Part shown: positions 37,766-47,209 of the stretch, piece after piece
Layout: each line of letters begins with the position of its first letter
Numbering within the stretch: the stretch's first letter is position 1
Assembly: GCA_001723645.1 (NCBI GenBank)
Contig: MDLC01000007.1
Coordinates: 27,816-91,815 of the forward strand
From: Candidatus Endobugula sertula
GTDB lineage: Bacteria > Pseudomonadota > Gammaproteobacteria > Pseudomonadales > Cellvibrionaceae
Reading direction: 5' to 3'
DNA: 64,000 bases
The notes under the pieces: model-generated
The model's database searches: none
The model's input: the letters and a program-made list of their open reading frames with translations, nothing else
What the model was told of the DNA's origin: nothing
Made by a program: the position numbers and the translations under genes

Positions 37766-38195
37766 AAAGTTTTTTAGTTATCGTGAAGGTGGTTTCTGAC
37801 CCGGTACGGTTGGGTTTAACAGTGATATCCAGATGCAGGATATCTTCATTATTAAAGTGAATCGGTGCTAAATAGTAAGTGCTGGTACTTTCTTTAATTT
37901 CGATAAACTTTAAAGGAAATTGCTGTTGAATCAGATTGCGATAGACCCCTTCGAGCTTTGCTGGAGCAAAGCCGTAGCCACCAGACTTCTTGACGACGGC
38001 AACGTTCAGATACACTCGGTCTTTTGCCCGAGTCAAATGGTAAGCTTGTGCAACTTCTGCGGGTATTAACGAGCTGTTAAATACATTGTAATAAACGGTA
38101 TATTCACCTAGATCGTAAGAGATATTTTCTTGCGCATTGATAGGTGAATAGTAAAACAACAGGCAAATACAAAAAGGCAATAAATAATATTTCAT
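37752..38195 (-). CDS. DUF4426 domain protein, exported
   Basis: A 147-residue protein with a cleavable signal peptide (LLPFCICLLFYYSPINAQ). The mature part is beta-rich: YDLGEYTVYYNVFNSSLIPAEVAQAY, RVYLNVAVVKKSGGYGFAPAKLEG and a C-terminal strand ending TFTITKKLYVDQ. These fit DUF4426, whose function is unknown. The same family occupies the same position (metX-metW-DUF4426-rdgB-hemW) in Pseudomonas. The start overlaps the metW stop by 4 bases (ATGA). Confidence 0.85.
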   Translation of the reverse strand: MKYYLLPFCICLLFYYSPINAQENISYDLGEYTVYYNVFNSSLIPAEVAQAYHLTRAKDRVYLNVAVVKKSGGYGFAPAKLEGVYRNLIQQQFPLKFIEIKESTSTYYLAPIHFNNEDILHLDITVKPNRTGSETTFTITKKLYVDQ

Positions 38196-38782
38196 CTTGT
38201 TAAATGATAAACGGCTGTTTCCCCAAATAGATTCTTATTCCATCGAGTCATATACTGATCAATCCTAGTTCTTGCTACCACGGTATTATGTAAAATAGTG
38301 ATACCCCGTTCATGGCATAGTACTTCAAAGTCCCTTACTGTGCAAAAATGTATATTGGGCGTACTGTACCACTCATAAGGCAGTAAATCAGAGACGGGCA
38401 TGCGGCCATGAATCAATAGATGCCAGCGTGACTTCCAATAAGCAAAGTTGGGAAAGGTAATGATACACTCTTTGCCAATACGTAGCATCTCGTCCAATAC
38501 TTTGTCAGGAGACTTCATTGTTTGTAGTGCCAAGGTCATAATGACAACATCGTAACTGTTGTTTGCAAGATGGCTGAGACCTTTATTAAGGTCATGTTCG
38601 ACAACATTCACGCCTTTGAGAATGCATTGAGCAATATGATTGGGGTCATTCTCCAGGCCGACACCAGTAATATTTTTTTTCTCTTGTAGATGTAACAGTA
38701 AATCACCTTCGCCACAGCCTAAATCCAGTATGTGGCTGTTTGAGGAGATATAGGATTGAATTTCATCAAGATCAATGCGCAT
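38192..38782 (-). CDS. metW: Methionine biosynthesis protein MetW
   Basis: A 196-residue protein with a SAM-methyltransferase fold: [17 protein letters not shown] (motif I), [25 protein letters not shown] and [19 protein letters not shown], then [14 protein letters not shown], which is specific to MetW. It partners the MetX acyltransferase in homoserine acylation in Pseudomonas-type bacteria. The gene overlaps metX by 11 bases and DUF4426 by 4 bases, confirming an operon. Confidence 0.96.
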   Translation of the reverse strand: MRIDLDEIQSYISSNSHILDLGCGEGDLLLHLQEKKNITGVGLENDPNHIAQCILKGVNVVEHDLNKGLSHLANNSYDVVIMTLALQTMKSPDKVLDEMLRIGKECIITFPNFAYWKSRWHLLIHGRMPVSDLLPYEWYSTPNIHFCTVRDFEVLCHERGITILHNTVVARTRIDQYMTRWNKNLFGETAVYHLTR

Positions 38783-39956
38783 GCTTATCTTCTCTGTCTA
38801 TCTTCTTCGACTGACTAATGTCAATACGTTGCATGTAAGTACGAAACGCTTGATGGTAACGCTCGTTGGGGATAAGAAACGCATCGTGTCCATAATCCGA
38901 TTCTATTTCTGCATAGGTAACAGATTTTTTGGCGTGTAGTAGGGCATTAACAATTTCACGAGAGCGTTCAGGAGAAAAGCGCCAGTCGCTGGTAAACGAG
39001 AAAATGAGGAATTGACACTGAGCATGGCTAAATGCAGCCACGGGATCGTCATTGTATTCTCGGGCGAGATCAAAATAATCCAAGGCGCGAGTCATCAGTA
39101 TATACGTATTGGCATCGAAAACAGTCGAAAATACGTTGCCTTGATAACGAAGATAACTTTCGATTTCGAATTCTAAGGGTTCATCAGTGCCTAATTGAAA
39201 ACTTCCTGAACGTAGTTCGCGGCCAAACTTTTTACCCATGCCATCATCGGATAAATAAGTAATATGTCCGATCATACGTGCAATAGACAAGCCGTGTTTG
39301 GGAATGGTGTTGTGATTTAAATAATCACCATCAAAAAACTCTGGGTCTGAGGTAATGGCCCGTCTGGCTGTTTCATTAAAGGCGATATTTTGGGCGGTGA
39401 GTTTTAGGGCTGCGGCAATAGACACACAGTGCCTTAGTTTATGGGGGTATTCCAATGCCCAACGCATGGCCTGCATCCCCCCGAGGCTTGCCCCAATAAT
39501 AGCAGCCCATTGTTGAATCCCCAATACATCAGCCAATCGTTTTTGACTTTCAACCCAATCCCGTGCTCGTAGGGTAGGGAAGCGACTACCCCAAGGTTTA
39601 TTGGTTTTGGGGTTTATACTGGTCGGTCCCGTAGAGCCGTGGCAACCACCGAGGTTATTTAAGGAAACAACAAAAAAGCGATGAGTATCTATAGCCTTGC
39701 CTGGACCTATATAATGATTCCACCAGCCAGGGCGCTTATCTTCTTTGCTGTGAAAACCTGCTGCGTGGTGATGTCCTGATAGAGCATGACATATGAGTAC
39801 GGCATTATCTCTGGCGGTGTTCAGCGTGCCATAAGTTTCATAGATAATATCGTAAGTATCCAAAGTGTATCCATTGGCCAGTGTCAGGGGTTGGTCAAAA
39901 TGGTGGCCTTGCGGAGTAACAATACCAATGCTGTTGCTGGGAAAATCTTCGGGCAT
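38772..39956 (-). CDS. metX: Homoserine O-acyltransferase (MetX; probably succinyltransferase)
   Basis: Activates homoserine in methionine synthesis. The 394-residue alpha/beta-hydrolase has the nucleophile S157 in [28 protein letters not shown] in the substrate pocket and a catalytic His in [10 protein letters not shown]. Pairing with metW is known to mark MetX enzymes that use succinyl-CoA in Pseudomonas and relatives; the acyl donor here is inferred from that context and not from a diagnostic residue. The C-terminus has a charged tail ([11 protein letters not shown]). First gene of the metX-hemW unit, 165 bases after yggT. Confidence 0.95.
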   Translation of the reverse strand: MPEDFPSNSIGIVTPQGHHFDQPLTLANGYTLDTYDIIYETYGTLNTARDNAVLICHALSGHHHAAGFHSKEDKRPGWWNHYIGPGKAIDTHRFFVVSLNNLGGCHGSTGPTSINPKTNKPWGSRFPTLRARDWVESQKRLADVLGIQQWAAIIGASLGGMQAMRWALEYPHKLRHCVSIAAALKLTAQNIAFNETARRAITSDPEFFDGDYLNHNTIPKHGLSIARMIGHITYLSDDGMGKKFGRELRSGSFQLGTDEPLEFEIESYLRYQGNVFSTVFDANTYILMTRALDYFDLAREYNDDPVAAFSHAQCQFLIFSFTSDWRFSPERSREIVNALLHAKKSVTYAEIESDYGHDAFLIPNERYHQAFRTYMQRIDISQSKKIDREDKHAH

Positions 39957-40120
39957 GATTTTATTATTAGTCGTCGAGTCGGTAAACAGGTGAGTCTACG
40001 GATCGTAACGAGGAACTGCAAGCATTGTCAGGGCTTATCGCTCTGAGAGAAGCCCCCCTCTGTTTGCTTTGCAATAGGAAAATAGCTGGCAGTAGAGTCT
40101 TCAATGAGAAAGAACCGGTG

Positions 40121-40660
40121 CTAAATTAACAGAATCTTCAAGATATAAATGATCAATAAAGCGATCATGATCGAGAAATCTAACCCTCCCATAGGCGGTA
40201 TAATCCGGCGAATCGGTGCTAGCACCGGCTCCGTAATACTAACAATAAGACTGATGGCGGGATTATGATTATGAGGTGCTATCCAGCTAATAATGACGAG
40301 CACGATAAAAGACAGTAAATAAATATTGAGGACTAGGAGTAGTAACTCACGGATGGAGTAAACCAAAACAGCCCATAAAGGAGGAATACCATGCCCCGAT
40401 ATGATGGATAGTAATCCAATGGTGGCGATTTGTAAGAGCCAAGCAAGTACGAGGCTGGCAAAGTCGATGCCTAAAAAGCCTGGCACCACTTTACGCAATG
40501 GCAACAATAGAGGGTTAGTTGCTTTTACAATAAATTGCGATAGCGGATTATAAAAATCGGCGCGCACCCACTGTAGAATAAAACGAACGACCACAATTGT
40601 AATGTATATGCTTGATGCAAACGTAATCAACAAATGCATAATTTGTACTAGCTTGTCCAT
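40121..40660 (-). CDS. yggT: YggT family membrane protein
   Basis: An integral membrane protein of 179 residues made of two repeated YGGT units. Each has a helix, a PxxR turn and a helix: FYNPLSQFIVKATNPLLLPLRKVVPG in the first and HNPAISLIVSITEPVLAPIRRIIPP in the second. Four to five transmembrane helices are apparent. The family is implicated in osmotic shock resistance and envelope homeostasis, but its molecular role is unknown. It is 86 bases downstream of proC and belongs to the conserved yggS-proC-yggT cluster. Confidence 0.93.
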   Translation of the reverse strand: MDKLVQIMHLLITFASSIYITIVVVRFILQWVRADFYNPLSQFIVKATNPLLLPLRKVVPGFLGIDFASLVLAWLLQIATIGLLSIISGHGIPPLWAVLVYSIRELLLLVLNIYLLSFIVLVIISWIAPHNHNPAISLIVSITEPVLAPIRRIIPPMGGLDFSIMIALLIIYILKILLI

Positions 40661-40746
40661 TGACTTGGTTACCTTAAGTGTTAATACAATGAGTTAATAT
40701 ATACATCTAAATAAATCAGGCAAATGAGAACACTTCCGAAGAGAGT

Positions 40747-41592
40747 TTAGTTGAGTTCCTTAGCCATTGTTTTGGATCGGTCTGCACAGGCTTGCATCGC
40801 TTTAGTGACAGTATCCCGTAGACCAGCGTGTTCAAAGTAATTCAGTGCTTGTTCTGTGGTTCCACCTGGTGAGGTGACACGACGACGTAATTCACCTACC
40901 GAGACATCGCTGGATTTGGCTAGTGTGGCGGCTCCCAATGCAGTTTGCAAGGTTAATTGTGTGGCAATGTCTTTATTCAGTCCCTGTTTGACTCCGGCAT
41001 CGATCATGGCCTCCATTAATAAAAAGAAATAAGCCGGACCACTACCTGATACCGCAGTCACTGAGTCAATGAGTGCTTCATCATTCAACCAAACACTATC
41101 ACCAATGGCTTGCATCAGTTGCTCTGCGATCAACTTTTGTTCGCTACTGGTTTGGGCTGTAGCATAAAGACCACAAGCTCCTTGCTGGACCAAGGCCGGA
41201 GTATTGGGCATGCAGCGAACAATGGCAACATTCTGGCCCAACCAGTTTTGAATTTGCTGGCTAGTGATGCCTGCAGCGATAGAGATAATTAAAGGCAGAC
41301 TTTCTTTACTGGTATTGGCTCTGTTTGTCAGGGTAGTTTGTAGACCTTCGGCAACGGATTTTAGTATTTGGGGTTTTACAGCCAGTATAATCACGTCACT
41401 TTGTTGGCAGGCGACAGTATTATCTGTTGTCGTTTGAATGGCAAATGTTTGCGAAAGTCTGTCCAGTGCATCCAGATTAGGGTCACAGGCAGTAATCGCT
41501 TGTGGTGGATAATGTTCCCCAATCAGCCCGCCGATAATACTGCTTGACATATTGCCAGCGCCGATAAAGGTTAATGAGGTCGTATAGTTCAT
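40747..41592 (-). CDS. proC: Pyrroline-5-carboxylate reductase
   Basis: Reduces pyrroline-5-carboxylate to proline with NAD(P)H; cytoplasmic decamer. The N-terminal Rossmann motif is LTFIGAGNMSSSIIGGL, followed by VIILAVKPQILKSV, CMPNTPALVQQGACGL and the C-terminal signature SVTAVSGSGPAYFFLLMEAM with LRRRVTSPGGTTEQALNYF. The length of 281 residues is slightly long but ordinary. It lies 21 bases after yggS. Confidence 0.97.
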   Translation of the reverse strand: MNYTTSLTFIGAGNMSSSIIGGLIGEHYPPQAITACDPNLDALDRLSQTFAIQTTTDNTVACQQSDVIILAVKPQILKSVAEGLQTTLTNRANTSKESLPLIISIAAGITSQQIQNWLGQNVAIVRCMPNTPALVQQGACGLYATAQTSSEQKLIAEQLMQAIGDSVWLNDEALIDSVTAVSGSGPAYFFLLMEAMIDAGVKQGLNKDIATQLTLQTALGAATLAKSSDVSVGELRRRVTSPGGTTEQALNYFEHAGLRDTVTKAMQACADRSKTMAKELN

Positions 41593-41613
41593 GATATTCC
41601 TGAGTGATGTGTT

Positions 41614-42330
41614 TTATCTAAGTGGTTGAGGTTTTCCAACAATGTCTCTGGGTCCAAAAATGGCGCGGCCTACCCTGACAATGGTCGAGCCGGCTGCGAT
41701 CGCAGCTTCCATATCGTCAGACATGCCCATGGATAAAGTATCTAACCTTAACGCAGGGTTAGTTAATTTTAACTGTCGAAATATTTCCGCGGCTTGATTA
41801 AAAATTGCTCGTTGATCGCTGGGATTATCGCGTTTGGCAGGGATAATCATTAAGCCACGTAAACGGAGTTGTGGCAATGTATTAACCATGTTTGCCAGAG
41901 ATGACAATTCATTTAATGGTATTCCGGATTTGGTCGCTTCGTTATCAATATTGATTTGTAAGCAAATATTCAGTGGTGGTAGGTGATTTGGACGCTGCTG
42001 GCTTAAGCGCTGAGCGACTTGTAGGCGGTCGACACTGTGGACCCACTGAAAGTGTTCTGCAATCTTACGGGTTTTATTGGACTGGATCGAACCAATAAAA
42101 TGCCAACTGATGTCCAAATCGTTAAGTACTTGCTGCTTGTCCCTGGCTTCCTGTAGGTGGTTTTCACCGAAAGCTGTTTGTCCAGCCTGGTAGGCTTCCC
42201 GTATACATGAGGGCGGTTGAGTTTTACTGACTGCTAACAAGTTGACATCACTGCCTAAACGGTTGTTTGCCGTCGCAATTGCAGTTATTTTCTTACGTAT
42301 ATTAAGTAGTGGTTGTTTAATGTGCAGCAT
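41614..42330 (-). CDS. yggS: PLP homeostasis protein YggS/PLPBP
   Basis: A PLP-binding alanine-racemase-fold protein of 238 residues that maintains pyridoxal phosphate balance. The Schiff-base Lys is K36 in NLLAVSKTQPPSCIREAY; FGENHLQEARDKQ, WHFIGSIQSNKTRKIAEHFQWVHS in parts, and LSMGMSDDMEAAIAAGSTIVRVGRAIFG are all family signatures. In Pseudomonas pilT is divergent from yggS; here a gene-less 436-base stretch and then gspC take its place. Confidence 0.96.
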   Translation of the reverse strand: MLHIKQPLLNIRKKITAIATANNRLGSDVNLLAVSKTQPPSCIREAYQAGQTAFGENHLQEARDKQQVLNDLDISWHFIGSIQSNKTRKIAEHFQWVHSVDRLQVAQRLSQQRPNHLPPLNICLQINIDNEATKSGIPLNELSSLANMVNTLPQLRLRGLMIIPAKRDNPSDQRAIFNQAAEIFRQLKLTNPALRLDTLSMGMSDDMEAAIAAGSTIVRVGRAIFGPRDIVGKPQPLR

Positions 42331-42766
42331 AATGTATTATGTGTTGGAATCACCATAAAAAGATACTTTGGTAACCCTTGCGCGTTCACGCATCAGGACA
42401 CCCTACTTGCCGTTGGTACAAGGCACCTTCAACGGTAAACTTAGGACGATAGATCCCCATTTGGCGCATGCTTGGCTTCAGCTTCGACTAGTGTTCATCT
42501 GAGAGCATACATCGAGGCATTGCAAACTCGTTTTATTGGTGGTGCTGAAACCTCAATTTTACGGGTTTGCTTTTTTATTTCAATATGATTGATTAAGATA
42601 AGCCGTTAAGTCGACTTATGGTCATCGAAAGGTGGAAAATATTGCTTGGTAGCTGGTGGTTTATAACGATAGAGCGTCTTTTGTCGGCTTTTATCTCAGT
42701 TGTCGTTGCAGAATGAGCCAATAGGCCGTAAATATATTATAAAAAAGTCAGCTTGCGGAAAGATGA
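42331..42766. other. Gene-less region between yggS and gspC, possible gene remnants
   Basis: No complete gene is seen. Short coding-like stretches occur on both strands: minus-strand 42386-42460 reads MGIYRPKFTVEGALYQRQV, and the plus strand around 42450-42590 reads VHLRAYIEALQTRFIGG. I recognise neither. Near 42552-42580, AAACC and GGTTT flank a short loop followed by a T-rich stretch, a weak hairpin. The promoters of yggS and of the gsp operon must lie here, but no convincing -35/-10 pair was found. Confidence 0.4.
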
Positions 42767-43705
42767 ATGTTAGAGGTGAACACTTATTATAAGAAATGGA
42801 TCATGCAACAACACCGTATTATCTTATTATTGATCGCCAAGGGGTTGGTAGGCATTGTATTATTAATGTGGCTTGCATCCACCCTGATACAACTGGCACA
42901 TATTATCATGCCTTCAGACGCTCCTGCTGCAATATCCCCCGCCAACGATAAACTGATAAATTCAAATGCCAACCCTTCATTGCCAGAAGTGGATATTGCC
43001 GCCTTGATGTCGATCGCTTTATTTGGGGAAGTTGTTGACGTTCCTTCTGATCTTGTTGTTGAGCCAAAAGAAGCCGTAGTGGTAGAAACCCAGCTTAATT
43101 TGTTGTTAAAAGGCTTATTTACTTCAGATAATCCTAAACTAGGGCGTGCCATCATTACTAATGGTAAAAAGGAAGCATTATACCGGGTAGGAGATGAAAT
43201 AGAGGGCTTGTCCAATGTTAAACTAATGGCGGTTTTTAAAGATCGGATTAATCTTGACAATCGTGGTAATACAGAGGTGTTGTATTTGTACCCTGAGTCT
43301 GAGCGTTTGTCACCCTCTAACTCGCCCAATGTTCCTGCATTTGTTGATAATAGTTCAGAGCCCGATGTTATTGAATCGGTTGACCGTCAACTTAATACTG
43401 AAACTGAAAAAGCAGGTGTTAAAAAGCTTAACCAAATTATGCGTGTTGTGCGTGAGCGTAATAAACTTACTGGTGAGATGCTAGGGTTTCGGGTGCTCCC
43501 TGGTAGAAATAGGCACGCGTTTAAGCTTTCTGGCTTAAAGCCCAATGATGTTATCATTTCAATGGATGGAGAGCTATTAACTGATTGGCGCTCAGCCATG
43601 GCAATTTATCGTAATAAGAGAAACGCGACGCGGGTTTCATTAATTATTCGTCGTGATGATCATGAGATTAGCCTTGATCTCGATCTTGATACACTTAATC
43701 TATAA
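42767..43705 (+). CDS. gspC: Type II secretion system protein GspC
   Basis: Inner-membrane linker that connects the T2SS platform to the secretin. The 312-residue protein has a short cytoplasmic end, one membrane helix at about residues 18-40 (IILLLIAKGLVGIVLLMWLAS), a periplasmic homology region (LNLLLKGLFTSDNPKLGRAIITNG) and a C-terminal PDZ domain (GFRVLPGRNRHAFKLSGLKPNDVIISMDG). The PDZ type is usual for Xcp/Out systems that select folded exoproteins. First gene of the gsp operon; gspD follows after 28 bases. Confidence 0.94.
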   Translation: MLEVNTYYKKWIMQQHRIILLLIAKGLVGIVLLMWLASTLIQLAHIIMPSDAPAAISPANDKLINSNANPSLPEVDIAALMSIALFGEVVDVPSDLVVEPKEAVVVETQLNLLLKGLFTSDNPKLGRAIITNGKKEALYRVGDEIEGLSNVKLMAVFKDRINLDNRGNTEVLYLYPESERLSPSNSPNVPAFVDNSSEPDVIESVDRQLNTETEKAGVKKLNQIMRVVRERNKLTGEMLGFRVLPGRNRHAFKLSGLKPNDVIISMDGELLTDWRSAMAIYRNKRNATRVSLIIRRDDHEISLDLDLDTLNL

Positions 43706-43733
43706 ATCACCTATCAATCATGGAATTTCTGCA

Positions 43734-45716
43734 GTGAAACGTTTTTTTAGAAGAATAATGAGAGGATGTATCGCATCGAGCCTGATAGCGTTGTCGGCTA
43801 TCAGTATTGCCCAAGACACAAGCACTCAACAACCAGCGAGTTCTCAGGAAGAGTCTAGATGGCGGATAAACTTTAAAGATTCTGATATTCACGAAGTGAT
43901 TAAATTTGTCGCTGATGTGACGGGTAAAACCGTTATTATCGATCCTCGGGTTAAAGGTAAGGTAAAGGTGATTTCAGACTCCCTTCTTACTAAGCAGCAG
44001 CTTTATGATCTATTTTTGTCGGTCTTGGAAACACAAAATTTTACTGCTATTGAAGTAGGCAATGTCGTAAGAATTATACCACGTAAAGATGCCAGAACCT
44101 CAGCCGTTCCTGTCACTAGTCAACCAGATTTAGGCACAGATGCTTATATTACCCAGGTGATTCAGCTCTATAACGTATCGGCAACCAAGATATTACCCGT
44201 GTTGCGCCCCCTGGCCCCACAGCATTCCCACTTAGCGGCTTATCAACCCAGTAACGCTATTATTGTTTCTGATACCGTGGCTAATATTGCCCGACTAAAA
44301 GATATTATCCAACAGCTTGACCGAGCGGGGGTCGCAGAAACAGAAGTCATTCCTCTGAAATACGCCCGGGCAGCCGATGTGGTCACTATTTTGCAGCAAC
44401 ACAATAAAAATATAAAAGATAGCCCGCAAAATACCCAGACCATTATTGTCGCCGATCAACGCAGCAACAGCATTTTGGTAACAGGAGATGAGGTGCGACG
44501 TCATAAGTCCCGTGACTTAGTTAAGCGCTTGGATATTTATCAACCTCAACTCGGTAAGGTGTATGTTAAGTATCTAAAATATGCCGATGCCGAAGAAGTG
44601 GCAGCAGTATTAACCAAAGTCGTATCGAGTCTTTCCAAGCTAGAACCTGATGCCGCTAAAAAAAGCGCTCAGCCCTCTGCGGATAGCGCTAGTGTTGAAG
44701 CTGACCCTGCTACCAATTCTTTATTGATCACTGCTGATACTGAAACCATGGAATCTTTACTACCGGTCATTGATCGTTTGGATATCCGACGAGCCCAAGT
44801 ATTAGTTGAAGCCATTATTGTTGAGTTAACTTCAGAGTTCAATAAAGAGTTTGGTGTTGAATGGGCTGCTTATAAGGACGGTAAATTAGCCGCTGTCTCA
44901 CAAAATGGTGGAGGTTTATCAAGTACTGCTCTGGCGATTAAAGACAACAAATTTCCAAGTATTGGGGATGGACAAACTCTTGGTTTTTTCCTCGGTTCTA
45001 AAAATAAGGGGGTGAGTTTTGCTGGATTAATTCGTTTTTTTCAAAAGAATAGCGATGTCAATATCTTATCTACACCCAGTGTTTTAACTACGGACAATGC
45101 TGAGGCCAGCATTTCTATCGGCCAAGAGATTCCTGTTGTAACAGGCGATAGGACATCAGCAACTAGTAATAATAGCGACGTATTCCGAACTTTTGAGCGT
45201 CAGAAGGTGGGTATTTCTTTAAAGGTAACACCACAAATTAATGGAAGCGGCGATACGTTAATTTTGGAACTAGCACAAGAGGTTTCCAGTGTTGCTGCTA
45301 GCGCAGAAAATACAGACCAAACCACTACTAACAATCGTAACATTTCAACCAAAGTGATCGCCGAAGATGGTGAGCTCATTATATTGGGTGGACTGAAAAG
45401 TGATGATGTTCAAGAGGTTGAACATAAAGTTCCTTTACTCGGTGATATCCCCATAGTTGGCAGCTTATTTAGACACGACCAAACCACTACAGAGGAACGT
45501 AACCTCATGGTATTTTTACGTGCCTCTATTATCAAGGATAATAGAGATATGCAAGGGGCCACCCGTGAAAAATATAACTCTGTCCGAGAGGATCAACAAC
45601 GAGCAAGACAAAAGCCTGGTCGACTGACGGATAGAGATGTGTTACCACTATTACCCGCATGGGAAGAGTTTCATGACTCTTCACCTGATACTGGTGGCAC
45701 AACCGTTATCGAGTAA
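43734..45716 (+). CDS. gspD: Type II secretion system secretin GspD
   Basis: Outer-membrane channel of the T2SS. With the GTG start at 43734 the product is 660 residues, opening with a basic stretch and signal peptide (RGCIASSLIALSAISIAQ). The N0 domain (INFKDSDIHEVIKFVADVTGKTVIIDPRVKG) and N1-N3 repeats follow. The secretin core begins near RAQVLVEAIIVELTSEFNKEFGVEW, with VNILSTPSVLTTDNAEASISIGQEIPVVTG and ELIILGGLKSDDVQEVEHKVPLLGDIPIVGSLFR in parts. The C-terminal S-domain region is short. Longer upstream starts overlap gspC and would precede the signal peptide. Confidence 0.96.
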   Translation: MKRFFRRIMRGCIASSLIALSAISIAQDTSTQQPASSQEESRWRINFKDSDIHEVIKFVADVTGKTVIIDPRVKGKVKVISDSLLTKQQLYDLFLSVLETQNFTAIEVGNVVRIIPRKDARTSAVPVTSQPDLGTDAYITQVIQLYNVSATKILPVLRPLAPQHSHLAAYQPSNAIIVSDTVANIARLKDIIQQLDRAGVAETEVIPLKYARAADVVTILQQHNKNIKDSPQNTQTIIVADQRSNSILVTGDEVRRHKSRDLVKRLDIYQPQLGKVYVKYLKYADAEEVAAVLTKVVSSLSKLEPDAAKKSAQPSADSASVEADPATNSLLITADTETMESLLPVIDRLDIRRAQVLVEAIIVELTSEFNKEFGVEWAAYKDGKLAAVSQNGGGLSSTALAIKDNKFPSIGDGQTLGFFLGSKNKGVSFAGLIRFFQKNSDVNILSTPSVLTTDNAEASISIGQEIPVVTGDRTSATSNNSDVFRTFERQKVGISLKVTPQINGSGDTLILELAQEVSSVAASAENTDQTTTNNRNISTKVIAEDGELIILGGLKSDDVQEVEHKVPLLGDIPIVGSLFRHDQTTTEERNLMVFLRASIIKDNRDMQGATREKYNSVREDQQRARQKPGRLTDRDVLPLLPAWEEFHDSSPDTGGTTVIE

Positions 45717-45721
45717 ATATA

Positions 45722-47197
45722 ATGGATACGGAAGATATAACCGAACCCCAAACTGCCGATGTGTCATTCAGCTTTGCAGAACAGCATGGCGTCATGGTTG
45801 ATGGTAATACAGTATATCATTACGGTGATGTTGATACGTCTATTATGTTAGAACTTCAGCGAGTGCTTGGCACACAACTGTCATTCCAGCGTATGGATGA
45901 AGCTGTCTTTAAAAAAGAGTTAACACAAAAATATCAAACGGTTGATGGTGCTGCTCAACGTGCAGCCGATGATTTAGATGCAGAAATGGATCTTGGACAA
46001 ATCGCAGACGATTTACAACAACAAACCGATCTATTAGCAGGCAATGACGATGCGCCCGTTATTCGTTTAATTAATGCGATTTTATCTGAAGCGGTTAAAG
46101 AAAAGGTATCCGATATTCATATCGAACCTTATGAGGATCGAGTCGCTATTCGGTTTCGGGTTGATGGTGTGTTAAAAGAAATGTTATCACCTAAGCCTGA
46201 ATTGGCATCTGTTTTGGTGTCTCGTTTAAAGGTTATGGGCAAGCTGGATATTGCAGAAAAACGTTTACCTCAAGATGGTCGAATTTCGATTCGTATAGCC
46301 GGTCATGGTGTTGATATTCGTATGTCGACGATTCCATCCTCCTATGGTGAACGGGTGGTCTTGCGTTTATTGGATCAAGCGGCAGGTCAACTGCAGTTGG
46401 ATCAACTCGCCATGCCGCCAGCTTTACATCAACTATTTGCAGATTGTTTATCCCGTCCTCACGGTATTATCCTAGTAACGGGACCTACCGGTTCGGGTAA
46501 AACGACGACACTGTATGCGGGTCTCACTCATATTAATGACCGTAGTCGTAATATCCTTACTATTGAAGATCCAGTGGAATATTTGTTGGCAGGTATTGGT
46601 CAAACACAAGTTAACCCCAAAGTGGATATGACTTTTGCGCGCGGTTTGCGTGCCATTTTGCGCCAAGACCCGGATGTTGTGATGATTGGTGAAATTCGGG
46701 ATCAGGAAACGGCATCCATTGCCGTACAGGCGAGTTTAACGGGGCATTTAGTGCTATCCACTCTGCATACCAATACCGCCATTGGTGCGATTACTCGCTT
46801 AAAAGATATGGGGGTGGGGCCCTTTTTATTATCTTCTAGTCTGGAAATGGTAATGGCCCAGCGCCTTGTGCGTTTACTCTGTGATCGCTGTCGTGAGCCT
46901 CAGGCACCGACCCCAGCTGAACGCAGTCGTCTAAGCCTTGCCGAAGATAACACCATCTATCGGGCAGTGGGTTGTGACCACTGCAATCAAACCGGTTACC
47001 GCGGGCGTACAGCCATTTATGAAATTATTCAGATTGACTCTGAACTACGACAATTAATTCATGAAGGGGTTGGTGAACAGGTCATGTTAAAGTATGCGCG
47101 ACAGCATGCTCCCTCTTTAATGGAAAATGGACGGCATCGCATACTTGCTGGAGAGACGAGTATCGAAGAAGTACTCAGGGTAACGGTGGTCAGTTAA
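45722..47197 (+). CDS. gspE: Type II secretion ATPase GspE
   Basis: Cytoplasmic hexameric ATPase that drives pseudopilus assembly. The 491-residue protein has an N-terminal GspL-binding domain and Walker A GPTGSGKTTT starting near residue 254. The Asp box is ILTIEDPVEYLL, Walker B is DPDVVMIGEIRDQETA and the His box is GHLVLSTLHTNTA. A tetracysteine zinc motif (CDRC...CDHC) lies in the C-terminal domain, as expected for GspE. It normally docks on the cytoplasmic domain of GspL, which is truncated in this operon but keeps that domain. It starts 5 bases after gspD. Confidence 0.97.
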   Translation: MDTEDITEPQTADVSFSFAEQHGVMVDGNTVYHYGDVDTSIMLELQRVLGTQLSFQRMDEAVFKKELTQKYQTVDGAAQRAADDLDAEMDLGQIADDLQQQTDLLAGNDDAPVIRLINAILSEAVKEKVSDIHIEPYEDRVAIRFRVDGVLKEMLSPKPELASVLVSRLKVMGKLDIAEKRLPQDGRISIRIAGHGVDIRMSTIPSSYGERVVLRLLDQAAGQLQLDQLAMPPALHQLFADCLSRPHGIILVTGPTGSGKTTTLYAGLTHINDRSRNILTIEDPVEYLLAGIGQTQVNPKVDMTFARGLRAILRQDPDVVMIGEIRDQETASIAVQASLTGHLVLSTLHTNTAIGAITRLKDMGVGPFLLSSSLEMVMAQRLVRLLCDRCREPQAPTPAERSRLSLAEDNTIYRAVGCDHCNQTGYRGRTAIYEIIQIDSELRQLIHEGVGEQVMLKYARQHAPSLMENGRHRILAGETSIEEVLRVTVVS

Positions 47198-47209
47198 CGG
47201 GAGTCAATG

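Noticed and set aside
40031..40055. GGGCTT/AAGCCC hairpin between yggT and metX as terminator
   Set aside because: The stem is only six pairs with no T tract on the minus strand; too weak to annotate.
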